64,000 nt of DNA. It comes from an uncultured Luteimonas sp. (GTDB taxonomy: Bacteria; Pseudomonadota; Gammaproteobacteria; Xanthomonadales; Xanthomonadaceae). Shown piece by piece: positions 55,441 to 64,000 of the stretch. The translations under genes were made by a program, and so were the position numbers. The notes under the pieces were generated by a model that searched no databases, had not been told where the DNA came from, and was given only the letters and a program-made list of their open reading frames with translations. The stretch covers positions 41,550-105,549 of the forward strand of contig CALLKI010000009.1 of the NCBI GenBank assembly GCA_938008415.1, read 5' to 3'. Each line of letters opens with the position of its first letter. The first letter of the stretch is position 1.

Positions 55441-56733
55441 TCAGTCGCGGACGATGCGCGCGCCCTTCAGCGTGGGCGCGCCGCCTGACACGTCGGTCCA
55501 GACCACGTAGGCCGTGCCGCCGGCCAGCGCCAGCCGCGGGAAGCCGGTGGCGTGGCCGTCGCCGCCTGGCCTGGCCACCTCGATCCGCTCGTATTCGGTG
55601 GCGAGGTCGGCGCTGCGCCGCGACAGCCACAGCGACTGCGCGCCGTTCTCCTCGCGCAGCCACAGCGCCCACGCCTGCCCGCCGTCCAGCGCGACCGCCA
55701 CGCGGCCCAGCACCTGCGGGCCGGCATCGAGCACCACCGGCGCGGAGAAGGTGTCGCCCGCATCCGTGCTCGCCGCCAGCCTCACCTCGGGCTGGCCGGC
55801 GGCCCCGGTGTACCAGCCGACGACCACGGCCTCGCCCCGGGCGGCGACGTCAGGGCCGTTCACCGGGCACGCCGGCATGACCCAGCCGTCCGCGTGCACC
55901 GGCTTCGGCGCGGTCCACGCGCTGCCGTCGAAGCGCGTGGCGAAGATGTCGCGCACGTCGTCCCCGCCGCGGCCGCGGTAGACCAGCAGCGCGCCCTTCG
56001 CGGTGACCGCGACCGCGGTCTGGCAGCACTCGCACACGCGCGCGTCGATCTCGGCCTCGTGCACGCGCTGCAGGGCGGCGTCGAACACCGCCGCGCGCAG
56101 CGTCATCGCGCCCTGCGTGGCGTGGCCGCCGTGGTGGCCCGTGCCGGGCCGGGTGTTGCGGCCGTCCAGCCAGGCCACGCCGAGCTGCTGCGGGCCCTGC
56201 GCCCACATCGAGACGAAGCCGTGCTCCGTGCGGGTGCCGTCGTCGTGCGCCAGCACCGGTGGCGCCCAGTTGGCGCCGCCGTCGCGCGAGCGCGTGAGCA
56301 CCACGTCGTAGGCATCGGGCGCGTCGCCGCTCTTCTGCAGCCAGTGCGCCCACAGCGCGCCGTCCGGCGTGGCCGCCATGTGCGGCACGTCGGCCCAGTT
56401 CACGAACAGGCTGTTGCCGATCGCGATGGTGGCCGGCGCATGCAGCCAGCGCCCGAACGCGGGCGACCAGGCCGCGAACTGCAGGATGTGCCGGCGGCCC
56501 TTCTGCGAGTTGGTCCAGGACAGCAGCAGGCGGCCGTCCGGGGTGGCCGCCAGGGACGGCGAGGCCGAGCCGGGCAGCATCGTCGGCAGCGCCCAGGGCT
56601 CGATCCGGCTGGGCGCTGCCGGGTCGGCCGCCGCCGTCCGCGCGGGCGCATCGCCGCGCCCGCAGCCGGCGAGCAGCAGCGCCGCCAGCAGCGGCGCGCC
56701 GAGGATCCGGGTGAAGGTTCTGGAATGCGCCAT
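55441..56733 (-). CDS. sialidase-fold (beta-propeller) lipoprotein with CxCC motif
   Basis: 430-residue exported protein. Lipobox LLAGC, lipid on Cys24. The mature part shows repeated Asp-box-like turns (SRDGGANW at 149-156, STDAGDTF later) and repeated LALAGGTAYVVW-type strands, so a six-bladed sialidase-like propeller. A His-rich segment GTGHHGGH (198-204) and the cluster CECCQT (234-239) suggest metal binding or a structural disulfide. The sialidase catalytic Arg triad is not evident, so enzyme activity is not claimed. TACGCT lies 6 nt before the ATG. First gene of the run with truC, arfB and the acyltransferase. Confidence 0.75.
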   Translation of the reverse strand: MAHSRTFTRILGAPLLAALLLAGCGRGDAPARTAAADPAAPSRIEPWALPTMLPGSASPSLAATPDGRLLLSWTNSQKGRRHILQFAAWSPAFGRWLHAPATIAIGNSLFVNWADVPHMAATPDGALWAHWLQKSGDAPDAYDVVLTRSRDGGANWAPPVLAHDDGTRTEHGFVSMWAQGPQQLGVAWLDGRNTRPGTGHHGGHATQGAMTLRAAVFDAALQRVHEAEIDARVCECCQTAVAVTAKGALLVYRGRGGDDVRDIFATRFDGSAWTAPKPVHADGWVMPACPVNGPDVAARGEAVVVGWYTGAAGQPEVRLAASTDAGDTFSAPVVLDAGPQVLGRVAVALDGGQAWALWLREENGAQSLWLSRRSADLATEYERIEVARPGGDGHATGFPRLALAGGTAYVVWTDVSGGAPTLKGARIVRD

Positions 56734-56739
56734 GCCACA

Positions 56740-56745
56740 AGCGTA
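56740..56745 (-). promoter_or_regulatory. -10-like TACGCT before the propeller lipoprotein
   Basis: TACGCT (TA-N3-T) ends 6 nt before the ATG at 56733, without a ribosome-binding site between; another possible leaderless start. Confidence 0.35.
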
Positions 56746-56773
56746 GCCTGTCCGGGCGCACAAGGCACCCGCC

Positions 56774-57148
56774 ATGTACACCACCGTCGCCACCTACCTC
56801 GACCCCATCGAAGCGCGGATCGCGCGCGGCCTGCTCGTGGCCGAGGGCATCGAGGCCCGGCTCGACGACGAGCACCTGGCCCTGGCCAACTGGGAGTGGC
56901 GCCTGGCCATCGGCGGCATCCGGCTGCAGGTGCCGGACGGGCAGGCTGAACGGGCGCGCGCCGTGCTGCGGGCGATGGAGGAAGGCGCCTACGCCATCGA
57001 CGACGAGGCCCGGCCGCTTCCGCCCGGGCTGCGCGCCCCCGAGCGCGAGAGCGCCAGCAGCCGGCTGGCCTGGCTGGCGCTGGTGCTGTTCGGCATCCCC
57101 CTGCCCTGGCGCCGCCGCGCGCGGCCGGGCATGGTCCGCGAGGTCTGA
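56774..57148 (+). CDS. DUF2007 putative signal-transducing protein
   Basis: 124-residue protein. The N-terminal 70 residues form the ferredoxin-like DUF2007 domain ([30 protein letters not shown] ... [17 protein letters not shown]), a relative of the PII-like fold often annotated as signal transducing. The C-terminal 25 residues include a short hydrophobic stretch ([18 protein letters not shown]), maybe a membrane anchor. Function unknown. Divergent from the propeller lipoprotein. Confidence 0.82.
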   Translation: MYTTVATYLDPIEARIARGLLVAEGIEARLDDEHLALANWEWRLAIGGIRLQVPDGQAERARAVLRAMEEGAYAIDDEARPLPPGLRAPERESASSRLAWLALVLFGIPLPWRRRARPGMVREV

Positions 57149-57231
57149 TTCCCGCCGCCCGCGCGGCGATTGCGCCAGATCAATGTCGCGCCCGGCCGCC
57201 GGGCGCAAAGTCGCCACCGCCCCCCACGAAC

Positions 57232-57699
57232 ATGGTGACGCACATGCTGGCCTGGCAGGAAGACCTCGAAACCGGCATCGACGTGATCGACACGCAGCAC
57301 CGTCGCATCGTCGAGATGATCAACCAGCTCGACCTGGCGCGGCGGTCCGGCGTGCAGGCCACGGTCGTCGAGGTGCTGGACGAACTGGTGGACTACACGC
57401 TCTCGCACTTCGCGTTCGAGGAAGCGCTGATGGAGCAGGCGGGATACCCGTTCAGTGCCGCGCACCGCAGGGTGCACGAGATCTTCGCCAAGCGCGTGCA
57501 GGAATACCGCATGCGGTTCGAGGCCGGCGAGGACATCCTCGACGAGCTGCGCACGATGCTCTCGCGCTGGCTGTTCAACCACATCCGCGGTGACGACAAG
57601 GCCTATTCCGGGAGCGTCAAGCGCCACCTGAACGACATGGCCCGCTCGCAGGAGCACGCCGGCTGGCTCAGGCGGACCATGCAGCGCCTGTTCCACTGA
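57232..57699 (+). CDS. bacteriohemerythrin
   Basis: 155-residue O2-binding diiron protein. All seven ligands are in place: His23 (DTQHRR), His59 and Glu63 (HFAFEE), His78 and His82 (HRRVHE), His117 and Asp122 (HIRGDD). Single-domain form like Methylococcus McHr, where it supplies O2 or senses it. Either ATG 57232 or 57244 could be used. No oxygenase gene lies next to it. The following small gene starts 64 bp downstream. Confidence 0.95.
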   Translation: MVTHMLAWQEDLETGIDVIDTQHRRIVEMINQLDLARRSGVQATVVEVLDELVDYTLSHFAFEEALMEQAGYPFSAAHRRVHEIFAKRVQEYRMRFEAGEDILDELRTMLSRWLFNHIRGDDKAYSGSVKRHLNDMARSQEHAGWLRRTMQRLFH

Positions 57700-57763
57700 C
57701 GCGCGTGGCCGGGACGGCGCGGCTCTGGCAACATCGCCGCCATCCCGCCGTGGAAGGCGTGCA

Positions 57764-57943
57764 TTGAGCGACACGAAGGCCCCCGACGACGACCCTCGGC
57801 CGGTTCCACCGGAACCACCGCTGCCCACCGACTGCTGCGTGAGCGGCTGCGATCCCTGCGTGTACGACCTCTACCAGGAGGCGCTGCAGGACTACCGCGA
57901 GCGGCTCGCGCGCTGGCTGGAGCGCCATCCCGGCGCACGCTGA
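57764..57943 (+). CDS. small oxidoreductase-like domain protein (59 residues, TTG start)
   Basis: A short gene that is easily missed. It starts at TTG with GGAAGG 6 nt upstream and ends TGA at 57941-57943. The product has the oxidoreductase-like domain (PF09791-type) signature: [21 protein letters not shown] (about 16-36) with four cysteines, followed by the helix [18 protein letters not shown]. Related domains occur in small proteins and in larger flavoproteins of proteobacteria; the function is unknown. The cysteine spacing (CC-x3-C-x2-C) suggests metal binding. Confidence 0.8.
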   Translation: MSDTKAPDDDPRPVPPEPPLPTDCCVSGCDPCVYDLYQEALQDYRERLARWLERHPGAR

Positions 57944-58049
57944 CCGCGGCAGCCGCGGCGGAGCCACTCGCGCCGCGCCTGTCAACGGCTGGCACCGCAC
58001 CGGCACGGTTGCCACAATCCGCGTCCCGTTTCCCGATGCGGATGCCTTC

Positions 58050-60383
58050 ATGACCGAGAACGCCACCGCGACCGCGCGCAGGATCGCCCGGACCATCGCC
58101 GACGAGATCGGCGCGCAGCCGCACCAGGTGGAGGCGGCGGTGGCGCTGCTCGACGAAGGCGCGACCGTGCCGTTCATCGCGCGCTACCGCAAGGAGGCCA
58201 CCGGCGGCCTGGACGACACCCAGCTGCGCACCCTGGAGACGCGCCTGGCCTACCTGCGCGAGCTGGAGGAACGGCGCGCCGCGATCCTGGCCAGCATCGC
58301 CGAGCAGGGCAAGCTGACCGACGATCTGCGCGCGCAGATCGAGGCGGCCGACAGCAAGTCGCGGCTGGAGGACCTGTACCTGCCGTACAGGCCCAGGCGC
58401 CGCACCCGCGCGCAGATCGCGCGCGAGGCCGGGCTGGAGCCGCTGGCCGACGGCCTGCTCGCGGACCCGGCGCTGGTGCCGGAGGAGTTCGCCGCGCGGT
58501 TCGTGGATGCCGACAAGGGCGTGGCCGATGCGAAGGCGGCGCTGGAGGGCGCGCGCGCGATCCTGATCGAACGCTGGGGCGAGGACGCCGCGCTGCTCGG
58601 CGAGCTGCGCTCGTGGCTTGAGGCCAACGGCGTGATCCGCGCGAAGGTGGTGGAGGGCAAGGAGGCCGAGGGCGCGAAGTACCGCGACTACTTCGACCAC
58701 GCCGAGCCGCTGTGCCGCATCCCCTCGCACCGCCTGCTGGCGCTGTTCCGCGGACGCCGCGAGGAGATCCTGCAGCTCGACCTGGAACCGGGCATCGACG
58801 CCGGGCTCGGCCACGCCTACGCCGAAGGCCGGGTGATGCTCCACGCCGGCGTCGAGGACCGCGGCCGCCCGGCCGATGCCTGGCTGCGCACCGCCTGCCG
58901 CCTCACCTGGCGCGCGAAGATCCACCTGCACCTGATGCTCGACCTGTTCAACCAGGCGCGCGAGAAGGCCGAGGCCGAGGCGATCCGCGTGTTCGGCGAC
59001 AACCTCAAGGACCTGCTGCTGGCCGCCCCGGCCGGCCCGCGCCCGGTGCTGGGCCTGGACCCGGGCCTGCGCACCGGCGTGAAGGTCGCGGTGGTGGACG
59101 CCACCGGCAAGCTCGTCGCCACGGACACCATCTACCCCCACGAGCCGCGCCGGCAGTGGGACGCCTCGATCGCCACCCTCGCCGCGCTGTGCCGTGAACA
59201 CAAGGTCGAACTGGTCGCGATCGGCAACGGCACCGCCAGCCGCGAGACCGACCGCCTCGCCGCCGACCTGATCAGGCGCCACCCGGAACTGAAGCTGCAG
59301 AAGATCGTGGTCAACGAGGCCGGCGCCTCCGTGTACTCGGCCTCGGAGCTGGCCGCGCGCGAGTTCCCGGGCCTCGACGTGTCGCTGCGCGGCGCGGCGT
59401 CGATCGCCCGCCGCCTGCAGGACCCGCTGGCCGAGCTGGTCAAGATCGACCCGAAGTCGATCGGCGTCGGCCAGTACCAGCACGACGTGGACCAGTACAA
59501 GCTCGCGCGCGCGCTGGACGCGAAGGTCGAGGACTGCGTGAACGCGGTCGGCGTGTACGTGAACACGGCCTCGGCGCCGCTGCTGGCGCGGGTGTCGGGC
59601 CTGTCGCAGACGGTGGCCGAGAACATCGTCGCCTTCCGCGACGCCAACGGCCCGTTCCGCACCCGCAGGGAGCTGCTGAAGGTGCCGCGGCTGGGCGAGA
59701 AGACCTTCGAGCAGTGCGCGGGCTTCCTGCGCATCGCCGACGGCGACGAGCCGCTGGACGCCTCCGCGGTGCACCCGGAGGCCTACCCGGTGGTCGAGCG
59801 CATCGTGAAGGCCTGCGGCCGCGAGGTGAAGCAGCTCATCGGCGATGCCCCGTTCCTGCGCTCGCTCCGGCCAGAGGAGTTCACCGACGACCGGTTCGGC
59901 GTGCCGACCGTGCGCGACATCCTGAAGGAACTGGAGAAGCCCGGCCGCGACCCGCGCCCGGAATTCAAGGCCGCGAAGTTCGCCGAGGGCGTGGAGGACA
60001 TCACCGACCTCAGGCCGGGCATGGTCCTGGAAGGCGTGGTCAGCAACGTCACCGCGTTCGGCGCGTTCGTCGACATCGGCGTGCACCAGGACGGCCTGGT
60101 CCACATCTCGGCGCTGTCCAGCCGCTACGTGAAGGACCCGCGAGAGGTGGTCAAGGCCGGCGACATCGTGAAGGTGAAGGTGCTGGACGTGGACGTGGAA
60201 CGCCGCCGGATCGCCCTGAGCATGCGCCTGGACGACGCGCCCGCGGCGCAGGGCGGCAGGGCCGAAGGCCGTCGTGACGGCGGCCCGCGCGATGGCCGCC
60301 ACGGCAGGACGCACAAGCCGGCCGCGCCGCCGCCGAACACCGCGCTGGCCGAGGCCTTCGCCCGCGCGCGCAACGGCCGCTGA
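58050..60383 (+). CDS. tex: Tex-family transcription accessory protein
   Basis: 777-residue cytoplasmic RNA-binding protein. Domains in order: N-terminal Tex helices (1-190, [17 protein letters not shown]), YqgF-like RNase fold (about 325-450, [18 protein letters not shown]), helix-hairpin-helix region (about 490-560, [23 protein letters not shown]), and an S1 RNA-binding domain (about 650-725, [27 protein letters not shown]). A 45-residue Arg/Gly/Pro tail follows. Tex proteins affect transcription and virulence-gene expression in several genera. Intact and of family length. Confidence 0.97.
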   Translation: MTENATATARRIARTIADEIGAQPHQVEAAVALLDEGATVPFIARYRKEATGGLDDTQLRTLETRLAYLRELEERRAAILASIAEQGKLTDDLRAQIEAADSKSRLEDLYLPYRPRRRTRAQIAREAGLEPLADGLLADPALVPEEFAARFVDADKGVADAKAALEGARAILIERWGEDAALLGELRSWLEANGVIRAKVVEGKEAEGAKYRDYFDHAEPLCRIPSHRLLALFRGRREEILQLDLEPGIDAGLGHAYAEGRVMLHAGVEDRGRPADAWLRTACRLTWRAKIHLHLMLDLFNQAREKAEAEAIRVFGDNLKDLLLAAPAGPRPVLGLDPGLRTGVKVAVVDATGKLVATDTIYPHEPRRQWDASIATLAALCREHKVELVAIGNGTASRETDRLAADLIRRHPELKLQKIVVNEAGASVYSASELAAREFPGLDVSLRGAASIARRLQDPLAELVKIDPKSIGVGQYQHDVDQYKLARALDAKVEDCVNAVGVYVNTASAPLLARVSGLSQTVAENIVAFRDANGPFRTRRELLKVPRLGEKTFEQCAGFLRIADGDEPLDASAVHPEAYPVVERIVKACGREVKQLIGDAPFLRSLRPEEFTDDRFGVPTVRDILKELEKPGRDPRPEFKAAKFAEGVEDITDLRPGMVLEGVVSNVTAFGAFVDIGVHQDGLVHISALSSRYVKDPREVVKAGDIVKVKVLDVDVERRRIALSMRLDDAPAAQGGRAEGRRDGGPRDGRHGRTHKPAAPPPNTALAEAFARARNGR

Positions 60384-60394
60384 CGGCCCGCCCG

Positions 60395-60424
60395 CAAGAA
60401 AACGCGGTGGCACGGGCCACCGCG
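60395..60424 (-). terminator. intrinsic terminator of the amidohydrolase operon
   Basis: On the minus strand a perfect 9-bp stem (CGCGGTGGC with GCCACCGCG, 4-nt loop) is followed by TTTTCTTG. It lies 27 bp beyond the stop of the M20 gene at 60451, and its arms may also help end tex on the other strand. Confidence 0.8.
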
Positions 60425-60450
60425 CAAGGCGCGGGCTTGCTTCGCGAACG

Positions 60451-61905
60451 TCAGGGAGATGGAGCGTTGCGGTAGTCGAGTGGCGGCTGCCCGCGCTGCA
60501 GCAGCGGCCGGTAGGGCACGCCGCCGCGGCGCTGCTCGAACTCCTGGCGCGCCTGGCGCACCAGTTCCGGATCCGAAAACAGCTCCACCGCGGCCACGGC
60601 GAGTGCGGCGGCGGCCTTGAGCGCGCCACGCTGGCCGATGGACATGCCCGAGGCGGCCACCGCCTGCCAGCTGTGTGCCGGCGTGCCGGGCACCCAGGTG
60701 GCGGTGGAGATGCCCGCGGTGGGAACGACCTGGCTGACGTCGCCCACGTCGGTGGAGGAATAACGCTGCCCGCCGACCGAGTACGGCTCGACTTCCCGCG
60801 CCGATTCCAGCGCCGGTCGGCGCTCCAGGGTGGATTGGAGCCGCGTGGCGAACGCGCGTTCGTCCGCGTCGTAGTCGACGCCGCCGACCCCGCGCAGCGC
60901 GCGGTCGAGCACCCGGCCGAGGGTGTCGTTCGGCAGCAGCGCGTGCACGCCGCCGAGCGGCTCGAATTCCACCTGCGTGCCGGTGCCCAGCGCGGCGCCG
61001 CGCGCGGCGTCGTGCAGGCGCTCGAACACCTCGCGCACCACGTTCCCGTCCGGGTGGCGCACGTAGTAGTAGACCTCGGCGTAGGCCGGCACCACGTTCG
61101 GCGCGCGCCCGCCATCGGTGATGGCGTAGTGGATGCGCGTGCCGTCCGGCACGTGCTCGCGCAGCAGGTTGGCCATGTGGTTGAGCGCCTCCACGCCGTC
61201 CAGCGCGGACCGCCCGCGCTCGGGCGCCATGGCCGCGTGCGCGGCAACGCCACGGAAGCGGAACTTGCCGCTGAGGTTGGCCAGGCTGGTGTCCTGCGCG
61301 GCGGAATTGGCGTCGGCGGGGTGCCAGTGCAGGGCCACGTCCACGTCGTCGAACAGGCCGGCGCGCACCATGAACACCTTGCCCGAGCCGCCTTCCTCGG
61401 CCGGCGTGCCGTACACGCGCACCTCGCCCTCATGGCCGCTCTCGCGCAGCCACTGCGCGATCGCGCGCGCCGCACCGGCCACGGCGGCACCGAACAGGTT
61501 GTGGCCGCAGGCATGGCCGGCGTCGACGCCTTCCTGCGGCTGCCGGAACGGCACCGCCTGCTGCGACATGCCCGGCAGCGCGTCCATTTCCGCGAGCAGC
61601 GCGATCACCGGTCCCTTGCCGCGGCGGCCGGCGCGGGCAACGAAGGCGGTGGGGATGCCGGCCACGCCGGCTTCCACGGTGAACCCCGCCTCGCGCAGCG
61701 CCTCCTGCAGCAGCGCCGAGGCGCTGGTCTCCTGGTAGCCCAGCTCGGGGTTTTCCCAGATCGCCCGCGACAGCGCCACCTGCCGCGGCGCCCAGTCCTC
61801 CACCGCGGCGCGCACGCGGGCCGCATCGCCCGGCGCGTCCACGGCCAATGCCACCGGCGCACCGGCAAGACACAGCAGGGCCAGGGTCAGCATGTGGCGT
61901 TTCAT
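60451..61905 (-). CDS. exported M20-family amidohydrolase (AbgB-like)
   Basis: 484-residue metallo-amidohydrolase with a signal peptide (1-21, cleavage after ALA). Metal-site motifs: AEMDALPG with Asp108, HACGHN (131-136), PAEEGGSGK with Glu170/Glu171, and the dimerisation-domain FRFRGVAAHAA. It most resembles the aminobenzoyl-glutamate hydrolase subunit AbgB, though that enzyme is cytoplasmic; here export implies a periplasmic amide or N-acyl amino acid substrate. The start overlaps the stop of the upstream amidohydrolase as ATGA (61902-61905), so the two are translationally coupled. Confidence 0.9.
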   Translation of the reverse strand: MKRHMLTLALLCLAGAPVALAVDAPGDAARVRAAVEDWAPRQVALSRAIWENPELGYQETSASALLQEALREAGFTVEAGVAGIPTAFVARAGRRGKGPVIALLAEMDALPGMSQQAVPFRQPQEGVDAGHACGHNLFGAAVAGAARAIAQWLRESGHEGEVRVYGTPAEEGGSGKVFMVRAGLFDDVDVALHWHPADANSAAQDTSLANLSGKFRFRGVAAHAAMAPERGRSALDGVEALNHMANLLREHVPDGTRIHYAITDGGRAPNVVPAYAEVYYYVRHPDGNVVREVFERLHDAARGAALGTGTQVEFEPLGGVHALLPNDTLGRVLDRALRGVGGVDYDADERAFATRLQSTLERRPALESAREVEPYSVGGQRYSSTDVGDVSQVVPTAGISTATWVPGTPAHSWQAVAASGMSIGQRGALKAAAALAVAAVELFSDPELVRQARQEFEQRRGGVPYRPLLQRGQPPLDYRNAPSP

Positions 61906-63707
61906 TGCCGGCTTTCCTCCACGTCACGGGCCAGGCGCACCTCGTCGAGTTCGAACCACGCGGTCGAGCCGGGCGCGCCGCTGACCGTGAACGCGATCTG
62001 CACCGCGTCGTCGGCACGCCAGGCCGGCGGCTCGCCCTCGCCGCGCCACGGGCGCATGCCCTCGAAATCCTTCCACGCCAGGCGGTATTCCCGCCATCGC
62101 GGCTCCAGGGGGATGGCGTGCATCCAGCGCCGCCCTTCCTGGCCGCGGACCTCGACCCAGGCGGTGCCGGCCTCGCCGCGTGCCTGGAAGGTGATCCCGG
62201 ACCAGGCGCCGAGGTCGGCCGGCGCCACCGAGCCGCGCGACAGCGGCAGCAGCACCGCCGCGTAGGGCCGCTCGCCATGGGAGAAGCGGGCATGGGTGGA
62301 CAGCACGTGGCCGTTGCCGTCGCCACGCGCGATGCGCAGGCTCGACTGCCACGTGCGGTCGTTGCCGCCGTCGTTGTCGGTGACGCGCAGCGTGCCCAGC
62401 GCGGTGCGGCCATCCTCGCGCTCGAAGTCGTCGATCAGCGCCGCAATCCGCACCGGCGGCAGGCTGTCGCGCGCGTTGGCGGCGGGCCGGTGCGCGTCCG
62501 GCCCGGTGACTTCCTCGCCGGCCACGAACACGCGGCGCACGTTGCGCAGCGCGGCCACGTCGTTCCAGGGCTCGCCTTCCACCAGCACCAGGTCGGCGCG
62601 CCAGCCGGGAGCGATCACGCCGCGGTCCCCGAGCCCCAGCGCCTTCGCCGCGCCAGCGGTGGCCGCGTGCAGCGCCTGCAACGGGGTCATGCCCGCCCGC
62701 ACCAGCAGCTCCAGTTCATGCCGGGTGGCGCGGCCATGCGGGGTGCCGGGCATGCCGGCGTCGGTGCCTGCGACCACCGGGATGCCGGCCGCGTGCAGCC
62801 TGCCGGCGTTGGCCAGGGCCACTTCGAAGTTGATGCGGCGCTGGCGCAGCACCCGGTTCTCCGGGTCGGCCGGGGGCGGGTCGCCGACGCGCACCGGTTC
62901 GTACACCGCCAGGGTCGGGGCGTAGGCGGTGCCGTGCTCGCGCATCAGCGCGATCAGCTCGTCGTCCACCTCGCGGTCGAGGATGCTGTGCGCGATCAGG
63001 TCCACGCCGGCGCGCGCGGCCTGCTTGGCGCGCGCCAGGGTCACGGTGTGGCTGTACACCCGGATGCCATGGGCGTGGGCCTCCTCCACCAACGCGGCGA
63101 GCGTGGCCTCGTCCATGCTGGTGTTGTCCGGCGCGTTGTTGTAGCGCCAGCCGTCGGTGAAGGCCTTGATGAAATCGGGCCTGTACGCGGCCAGCTCGCG
63201 CACCGCGGCGCGCGCGGCCGCCGGCGAGTTGACCCAGCGGGTGGTGGCCTGGTCGGCCCAGTCCGCGCCATGGCCCAGGGGCGTGCTCATGCGCGCGCCG
63301 AACAGCACGGTGGGCGCGGCCAGCCCCGCCAGCCACTCGCGGCGCGGCGCGTGCACCTCGGGCGCCTGGTGGTAGTCGGCCACGGTGGTGACGCCGGCAT
63401 CCAGGTAGGCGTTGGCGATCGCCGGCAGTGCGGCCGGGCGCGCGTTGGGCGTCCAGTGGGTGTGCACGTCGAACAGGCCCGGCAGCAGCGCCAGGCCGCC
63501 GGCCTCGACCACGCGGACGCCTTCGGGTATGGGAAGGCCTGGCCCGACCGCGTCGATATTTTCCCCGCGCACGAGCACGTCGGACACCGTGACCGTGCCG
63601 GTCCCGGAATCGACCACGTTCGCCGCTCGGATGAGCACGTCCGCCCGTGCCGCCCCGACCAACACGAGGAGGAGGGCGAGCGTGAGCAGCACGTTGACAG
63701 GACGCAT
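61902..63707 (-). CDS. exported amidohydrolase with C-terminal CIA30-like domain
   Basis: 601 residues. Signal peptide 1-22 (MRPVNVLLTLALLLVLVGAA, cleavage after ARA). An amidohydrolase (imidazolonepropionase-like, TIM-barrel) domain fills about 23-420: first metal motif HTH (82-84), later SHTVTLARAKQAARAG, HSILD and GTDAGMPG. Residues about 430-600 are a beta-sandwich resembling CIA30/galactose-binding domains (IDDFEREDGRTALG ... FQARGEAGTAWVEV ... FELDEVRLAR). Substrate unknown; Xaa-Pro/lysyl dipeptidase-type amidohydrolases share the first domain. ATG 63707 has GGGAAACG upstream. Coupled to the M20 gene. Confidence 0.87.
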   Translation of the reverse strand: MRPVNVLLTLALLLVLVGAARADVLIRAANVVDSGTGTVTVSDVLVRGENIDAVGPGLPIPEGVRVVEAGGLALLPGLFDVHTHWTPNARPAALPAIANAYLDAGVTTVADYHQAPEVHAPRREWLAGLAAPTVLFGARMSTPLGHGADWADQATTRWVNSPAAARAAVRELAAYRPDFIKAFTDGWRYNNAPDNTSMDEATLAALVEEAHAHGIRVYSHTVTLARAKQAARAGVDLIAHSILDREVDDELIALMREHGTAYAPTLAVYEPVRVGDPPPADPENRVLRQRRINFEVALANAGRLHAAGIPVVAGTDAGMPGTPHGRATRHELELLVRAGMTPLQALHAATAGAAKALGLGDRGVIAPGWRADLVLVEGEPWNDVAALRNVRRVFVAGEEVTGPDAHRPAANARDSLPPVRIAALIDDFEREDGRTALGTLRVTDNDGGNDRTWQSSLRIARGDGNGHVLSTHARFSHGERPYAAVLLPLSRGSVAPADLGAWSGITFQARGEAGTAWVEVRGQEGRRWMHAIPLEPRWREYRLAWKDFEGMRPWRGEGEPPAWRADDAVQIAFTVSGAPGSTAWFELDEVRLARDVEESRQ

Positions 63708-63733
63708 ATCGTTTCCCAGGGAAAGGATCCGGC

Positions 63734-63937
63734 TCAAAGCTGGCCGGCGCCAAGAAGATAATCAAGAGTAACCTGCAACATCGCGCGCAGGCCAACCTCG
63801 AGGCCGGCTTCGTTGAGGTAGAAATCCGGGGGATGGCCACCACCACCCGGCCGCTCCTGATCACGGACGCCGACGTTGAAATACATCCCGGGCGCCTCGC
63901 GTGCGAAGAAGGAGAAGTCCTCTCGTAAGCTTCCCCG
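63734..63937 (-). pseudogene. C-terminal remnant of an M20-family amidohydrolase
   Basis: 67 codons, in frame from just after the stop at 63938 to TGA at 63734. The reading EDFSFFAREAPGMYFNVGV followed by HPPDFYLNEAGLEVGLRAM is the typical C terminus of M20 aminoacylase/amidohydrolases (GSEDF...APG.Y...G; H.P.F...E..L..G). No start codon precedes it and the N-terminal 350 or so residues are missing. An insertion or rearrangement at about 63930-63940 appears to have removed the rest. It lies 27 bp upstream of the exported amidohydrolase gene and was perhaps once part of that operon. Confidence 0.75.
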
Positions 63938-64000
63938 TCAAGCAGGCATTTCAAAAGTAGAACTTCCGGCGACGCGTTGGCGGTACTCGGCCGGGGTCAG
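63938..64000 (-). CDS. C-terminal end of a gene entering from the right edge (transposase or AraC-type regulator)
   Basis: Only 20 codons and a stop are visible: LTPAEYRQRVAGSSTFEMPA. The segment LTPAEYRQR occurs at the C termini of IS3-type integrase-core transposases and also of AraC-type regulators; 20 residues cannot decide. Its stop directly abuts a decapitated M20 gene, which favours a mobile-element end. Partial at the window edge. Confidence 0.4.
   Translation of the reverse strand: MTPAEYRQRVAGSSTFEMPA

Noticed and set aside
62716..63954. 412-codon minus-strand frame overlapping the amidohydrolase and right-edge junction
   Set aside because: Out of frame with both the amidohydrolase and the M20 remnant; the product is Arg-rich without motifs.

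Overview
This window is a stretch of a very GC-rich (by eye about 70% G+C) gammaproteobacterial chromosome. The most likely source is a member of the Lysobacteraceae/Xanthomonadaceae (Luteimonas/Lysobacter-like). This is inferred from protein resemblance (fructose bisphosphatase, RadC, RdgC, ComM), a phosphomannomutase with a membrane-anchored N-terminal region, an STN-type TonB receptor behind a FecI/FecR pair, and short hairpin repeats between genes. No rRNA, tRNA, CRISPR array, plasmid function or intact phage is visible. Coding density is high and most genes are chromosomal housekeeping or accessory metabolism.

Layout. 1-7.8 kb: SYLF protein (cut by the edge), hemH, an alpha/beta hydrolase, a lipoprotein, a YgjP-type metalloprotein, rdgC, ttcA, fbp, ydcH. 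7.8-21 kb: LuxR-type regulator, plsB, a thioesterase, hemD, a DUF4010 membrane protein, a FadI-like thiolase, an unknown protein, a 0.55-kb gene-free gap, an MFS efflux pump facing its probable MmyB-type regulator, and a DUF2268 peptidase. 21-25.9 kb: the coaC-coaB-dut-pgm operon, in which the normally fused coaBC is two genes, with radC divergent. 26-32.8 kb: GST/LysR pair, argS with a SPOR protein, a lysine-rich protein, an SDR, a DUF4242 protein, an MBL-fold lipoprotein. 32.9-35.8 kb: divergent speA/speE (polyamines). 35.8-36.6 kb: a conspicuously AT-richer orphan. 36.7-42.6 kb: PII protein, ubiK, comM, an S9 peptidase, a MATE pump. 42.6-46.7 kb: glyoxylate shunt aceB-aceA with a divergent CysB-like regulator. 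46.7-53.5 kb: a secreted cyanophycinase/isoaspartyl peptidase fusion, divergent from fecI-fecR-TonB receptor. 53.6-60.4 kb: acyltransferase, arfB, truC, a beta-propeller lipoprotein, DUF2007, bacteriohemerythrin, a 59-residue oxidoreductase-like protein, tex. 60.4-64 kb: an exported amidohydrolase pair ending at an intrinsic terminator, preceded by the C-terminal remnant of a third M20 amidohydrolase cut at an apparent insertion or rearrangement junction.

The most interesting unit is 46.7-53.5 kb. One exported protein carries both enzyme types needed to take cyanophycin (or another isoaspartyl peptide) to free amino acids, and it shares a 120-bp divergent promoter region with a complete cell-surface signalling and TonB-uptake set. 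Together these suggest a peptide-scavenging module. The link is by position and domain content only. Other points of note: the split coaBC, whose CoaC half has Glu at the usual Cys of its flap motif; many genes with a -10-like hexamer exactly 6-7 nt before the ATG (possible leaderless mRNAs); near-identical inverted -10 regions between speA and speE; and the fragmentary genes at the right edge.
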